From Archilochus colubris (lineage: Eukaryota; Chordata; Aves; Apodiformes; Trochilidae), in contig CM041108.1 in NCBI GenBank assembly GCA_023079485.1, forward strand, positions 6,105,321 to 6,169,320: a stretch of 64,000 nucleotides of DNA, given 5' to 3'. Under the pieces are notes generated by a model. That model made no database searches, was not told where the DNA came from, and was given only the letters and a program-made list of their open reading frames with translations. Position 1 is the stretch's first letter. Each line of letters opens with the position of its first letter. Below, piece by piece: positions 60,601-64,000 of this stretch. Position numbers and translations under genes: made by a program.

Positions 60601-62408
60601 TTTTATGAAGTGTTTTGAAATGCAAGTGAGGAAGGGAGGGAATTCCTTCTGCTCTCAGGTGCAAATGCAACTCATGAATAAAACAATCAACTGCTGGAAA
60701 CTTAAATTTCCATGGCAGTGTTGCTGAGTTACTCATCTAAAGTATTTCCTTCAAAAATTACTCTCTTTAAAAAAAATATCTTGCCTTTGACATGCTGAGT
60801 CCTAGAAGGCCCATCTTACACTTCTTAGAAGTTGGCAAAACTGAGCACCTCTTCAAGCTGCTGGGGCTTGAGAAAGGGTGGTGAGAAACGTGATGAATTT
60901 CAGTTGTTCTTTCAAGAAAAGAAGAGCTGCTTTTGAGCACATAGTTGTCACATGGAAGAACTTGGTCACTAGTTGTGTCAGTCCTCTAACCCTGGCTAAA
61001 AGTAGTAAACCCAGCCATGGAGCTGGTATGGCCAGAGCTGGGTTATTTTTGAGGTTGCTCTATAGTCCTGGCTGCACTGAGGCTGTCTGCAGGGAGCATG
61101 GGCTTTGGTTAATTCCAATAAACATGGAGGTAATGCTGGCTTTGCTCTGGTCCTGGGCACAGCTGCTCCTTCACATCTCCAGCAGTGCACAAGCAGCTAG
61201 CAAGGTATCCAGCCTCCAGGATGTTTTTCTTGCATTTCAGTGCTCGCACAGGTGGGCTGGGTTTATTGGAATTGCACTGACTCTGTGCTCACAGTAATTA
61301 ATTCCCTTTTCCAGACTGTGGGGAAGGTTGGTTATAATTTCCTGCATTCTTTTATCAGAAGGCCAAGGGAGAAACTCAGGATAGCAAGCAGATAGCAGCA
61401 CTGCATCCATGCATTTTAAACTCAGTCTTGAGCAGTTAAGAAGATGGATTTTTAGTGGAGTGGTCTCTGTATTTGCACCCAGTTTAAAACAAGGTGACCT
61501 GGAAGGGTGGTGCTAGGATATAGCATCTGTTTCCAGCCAGATGCCTGGCGTTGCTCCTAGGTGTAAATCTGTACCCTCCTTCTCTCTCAGGCCAGTAGGC
61601 TGGAGGGCAGGAGCTCGATCTGTGAGTTCTCATGCTGCAGGGTGAGCAGGAGAAGGATTTCTGGGTACAGATTTATACTGACCAAGTGTCTTTCATCTCT
61701 GATGCCTGGTCTGGGAGCTTAGAAAGCTGGCAGATGAGCACCACAGAGCACTTGTCCTCCTGCCTGTGTGGATACACCCCTTCCCATGAACGCAGCCAAG
61801 GGCTTCCCACAACCACGGGAAAACACTGCCATGAGGGGTGGAAAAAAATCCCCTGAGAACCAGGACGGCAAAAAAATTAGGAGAAGAGTAAGTTTCCTGG
61901 ATTTTTTTTCACTGATGTTGTTGTTTTTCCAAAGATGGTAAGCACCTGGTCCTCTCTGATACTTCCTTTGCTCTGGGGCTGTTGCTCCCATCAGGAATGA
62001 GGTGGTCTGAAGATAGCCACCCATGTAAGCAAAATGGCTGAGCTGTCAATTCCTGGAGCTCTGGCCAAAGCCTGGTTTAATCCCAAGGTCTGTGGACTGC
62101 AGTAAGAGCTGGAAACAGGTTCCCATGGCTGCCAGGGAGATGGCTGAGCAAGGAGAGGGCTGTGTTGCTGCTGCTGCAGGGTCAGAGTGCCAGGAGATCT
62201 GGGCAGGAGGAGAAGGAGAACTTCTCCACTTATAAATGCTCCTTCTCACCACTGCAGAAAGGGGGAATGAATTAATTCTTGCAGAAACATTCTGCATTCA
62301 CTCCTTGCTGCTTCAGGGTTTGTACAACAGCGTAGTTTTTTAATGATGGGCAATGATGAAACATCATTTTCAGATCTGGTGGAGTTTTGCTGGTTTGGGG
62401 TGTGGTGG

Positions 62409-62488
62409 TTTTTTGGCTTCTTTTCTTTTCTTTTCTTTTTTCTTGTTTGTTTTGGTTTGTTTTGGGGGTTTTTTTTGTGTGTGTTTTT
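62409..62488 (+). repeat. (TTTTC)n and T/G-rich low-complexity tract
   Basis: Units of TTTTC repeat from 62421 to about 62442, followed by TTTTG-like and GT-rich sequence up to 62488. The plus strand is almost free of A over some 80 nt. This is the largest low-complexity tract in the window. It is probably length-variable and hard to sequence. Confidence 0.9.
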
Positions 62489-64000
62489 CCCTTTCTTCTG
62501 CCTAAAACTGCCAAGTCAGGGAGCTCAGCATAGTTTATAGTCAACTGGGTGCCTGCGATCCGCATTGATGGAGCTGGTACCTGCTGGTGTTTACTGTGTG
62601 AATATCAAGGAGGAGCAGTAAATTGAAAATTGCTTCTAATGGGCTCAGTTTGCATGTTTTAATGCTTCTCAGGAGAAAATAAGAAATGTTGAGATTTGAA
62701 AACAGAGCAGGCACAGCAGTGTCTGGTAACGAGCTTCACGTGTGTTTTTCTTTCTTTACTGTTTGCATCCCTTCTGTGGCAGCTCAAACTCCCCCTCAGC
62801 CAGAAAGCAGAGGCAAAAATGGCATTTTACCTTAAACTTTCTACGTGCTGCAGCCTGATGTGCCATGGAGCTGGGACAGCCACACTGTCCCCAGGGTCGT
62901 CGAGGCAGTGGTATGATCCTGCCTGAGGCAGTGGCAACCACGGCAACCACCAGAAATAAGGGCCCTGGGCTTGGGTTTGCCATCGTGCTGGCAGCCAGGA
63001 GCTGGAGGGGCCGGGAAAGCAGAAGGTGTGAGAATAAAACAGGATCCTAATGAGCAAAACAAAACCTGCTGGTTCCTGCTGCCACTCACCCCAGTGCAGT
63101 GAATGGTTTCTGCCCCTTATCTGGGCAGCAGGGATGCCCTGGAGACCGTGGTTGAAATGTCTCATGAGGCTGCTCACCCTGCCCCAGGATCTGGGGCTTC
63201 TCCTGCAGCCCCTGCACTTACCTATCCCCCATCCCGCCGGGGATGGGAACGTGCCAGGAAATTCAGGTTTCAGCCAAAGGGATGGAAATATGAAATGTGA
63301 GGGCTCTTCTTGCTGCGACTTTGCCTCGGAGCACGCTGCTTCAAAGACAGCAGAGAATGAAAGCACTCGCTGTAGCTGTCTCGTTCTTTCTTGAGGCAGT
63401 GTTTTGATAAATGTTGATGAGTTTAACTGTAAAACTAAATGACATTTATAGCACGATGTACGCTTTACCCATTGCTTAATTACATCTAATGGTGTTGCAC
63501 GGAGAAGGCGTTTACCATTTTCCTTTTGTTTGAATGACAATACAAACCTCAAGGCCTATGGGTTTTTGCACAAAGATGAAGACTTAATTAAAAACTATCT
63601 TTAAGAAACAAGTGATAAAATTCATGATAAGGGAGGAGTGCTTTGAATTCAGAGGTGCTGGGCTGCAGCAGCTCCAGCTGCTTTGCAGAGCTGGGCAAGC
63701 GGGCAGCTTGACCTGTGTTTTCCTCTCCCCTCCTGGCTGCTGGGTTTGAGCAGGACCACATCCAAAGGTGTTTCCTTTCTCGTTATTTCTGTTTCTTTTC
63801 TGTTCTCCTGGCTGTAACTCCCGAGGCAGCAAGGGGGATTGGGCTAACTCAGTTGATCAAATCGTGGCTTTGTTGCCGTGTGCCATGCAGGGTTTCTTTT
63901 CCCTTCCTTCCAGCTTTGCCTGTTAGCCAGCAAACAGACACAGCTTCTCTATTGAAAACCAGGCATGAAGAATGGGTATGGATCAAGCAAGCTGCATCTT

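Larger units (their letters stand above)
54438..64000. other. Ordinary non-coding sequence with simple repeats
   Basis: Contains AT-rich islands at about 54440-54820, 56840-57070, 60440-60780 and 63400-63620, the tetranucleotide repeats at 56678 and 57214, the low-complexity tract at 62409, and the candidate exon at 56885. The minus-strand frames at 57744-58391 (215 codons) and 62827-63552 (241 codons) show no recognisable domain. Confidence 0.5.

Noticed and set aside
63216..63223. Minus-strand AG|GTAAGT
   Set aside because: Upstream minus-strand sequence is G-rich, not pyrimidine-rich; no acceptor.
62827..63552. 241-codon open frame, minus strand
   Set aside because: Longest frame, but composition is uneven, no recognisable domain, and it opposes the strand favoured by composition and splice signals.

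Overview
The window looks like bird genomic DNA taken from inside, or beside, a long non-coding stretch of a large gene. The bird call rests on a 3' end of a CR1 LINE at about 54250-54437. It has the avian wording of the CR1 tail and ends in the ATTCTATGA-type terminal repeat. A second, older CR1 tail lies in the opposite orientation at about 32254-32315. Base composition (about 47% GC in a 600-base hand sample), very low repeat density, short microsatellites and no satellite DNA all fit a bird. I found no protein-coding gene I can defend: open frames reach only about 240 codons, match no family I recognise and end at random places. There is no recognisable tRNA, rRNA, miRNA, CRISPR or bacterial-type feature.

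The most striking object is at 24099-24224 on the plus strand. A perfect TACTAAC branch-point heptamer and a pyrimidine-rich tract lead to an AG that is joined directly to GTAAGT (CTCTCTTTAG|GTAAGT). A second GTAAGT donor lies 88 nt downstream. This is the textbook layout of a vertebrate recursive splice site with its RS-exon, a device known from very long introns of neuronal genes. Strand composition points the same way: T exceeds A (190 to 129) and G exceeds C (158 to 123) on the plus strand in the sample, as expected for the sense strand of a transcribed intron. I infer that the window lies within a long intron transcribed left to right, probably of a neural gene. The gene itself cannot be named from this window.

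Layout. 1-2430: ordinary sequence with a T18 tract. 2431-2835: AT-rich block. 2836-6125: G+C-richer sequence with two hairpins, one AT-rich block at 4441-4660. 6126-6900: AT-rich, with an imperfect 49-nt hairpin. 6901-12815: ordinary. 12820-13230: CpG-dense patch. 13231-22050: ordinary, with a candidate small exon at 14065-14129. 22051-22640: AT-rich block with clustered homeodomain and POU motifs. 23880-24520: the splice-signal cluster. 25291-25710: AT-rich block with RFX X-box motifs. 27436-27483: strong acceptor and donor separated by 10 nt. 28587-28880: second CpG-dense patch. 28881-39470: alternating ordinary and AT-rich sequence. 39471-40780: the longest AT-rich block, with a SOX-POU motif pair. 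41900-54110: several AT-rich blocks and many POU octamers. 54250-54437: CR1. 54438-64000: ordinary, with simple repeats and a candidate 60-nt exon at 56885-56944.

Read together, the window looks like a regulatory and splicing landscape: islands of homeodomain, POU, SOX and RFX-type motifs in AT-rich blocks, spread along an intron that carries its own intermediate splicing station. The motif-based calls are weak one by one and need alignment or expression data. The recursive splice site and the CR1 tail at 54250 are the strongest calls.
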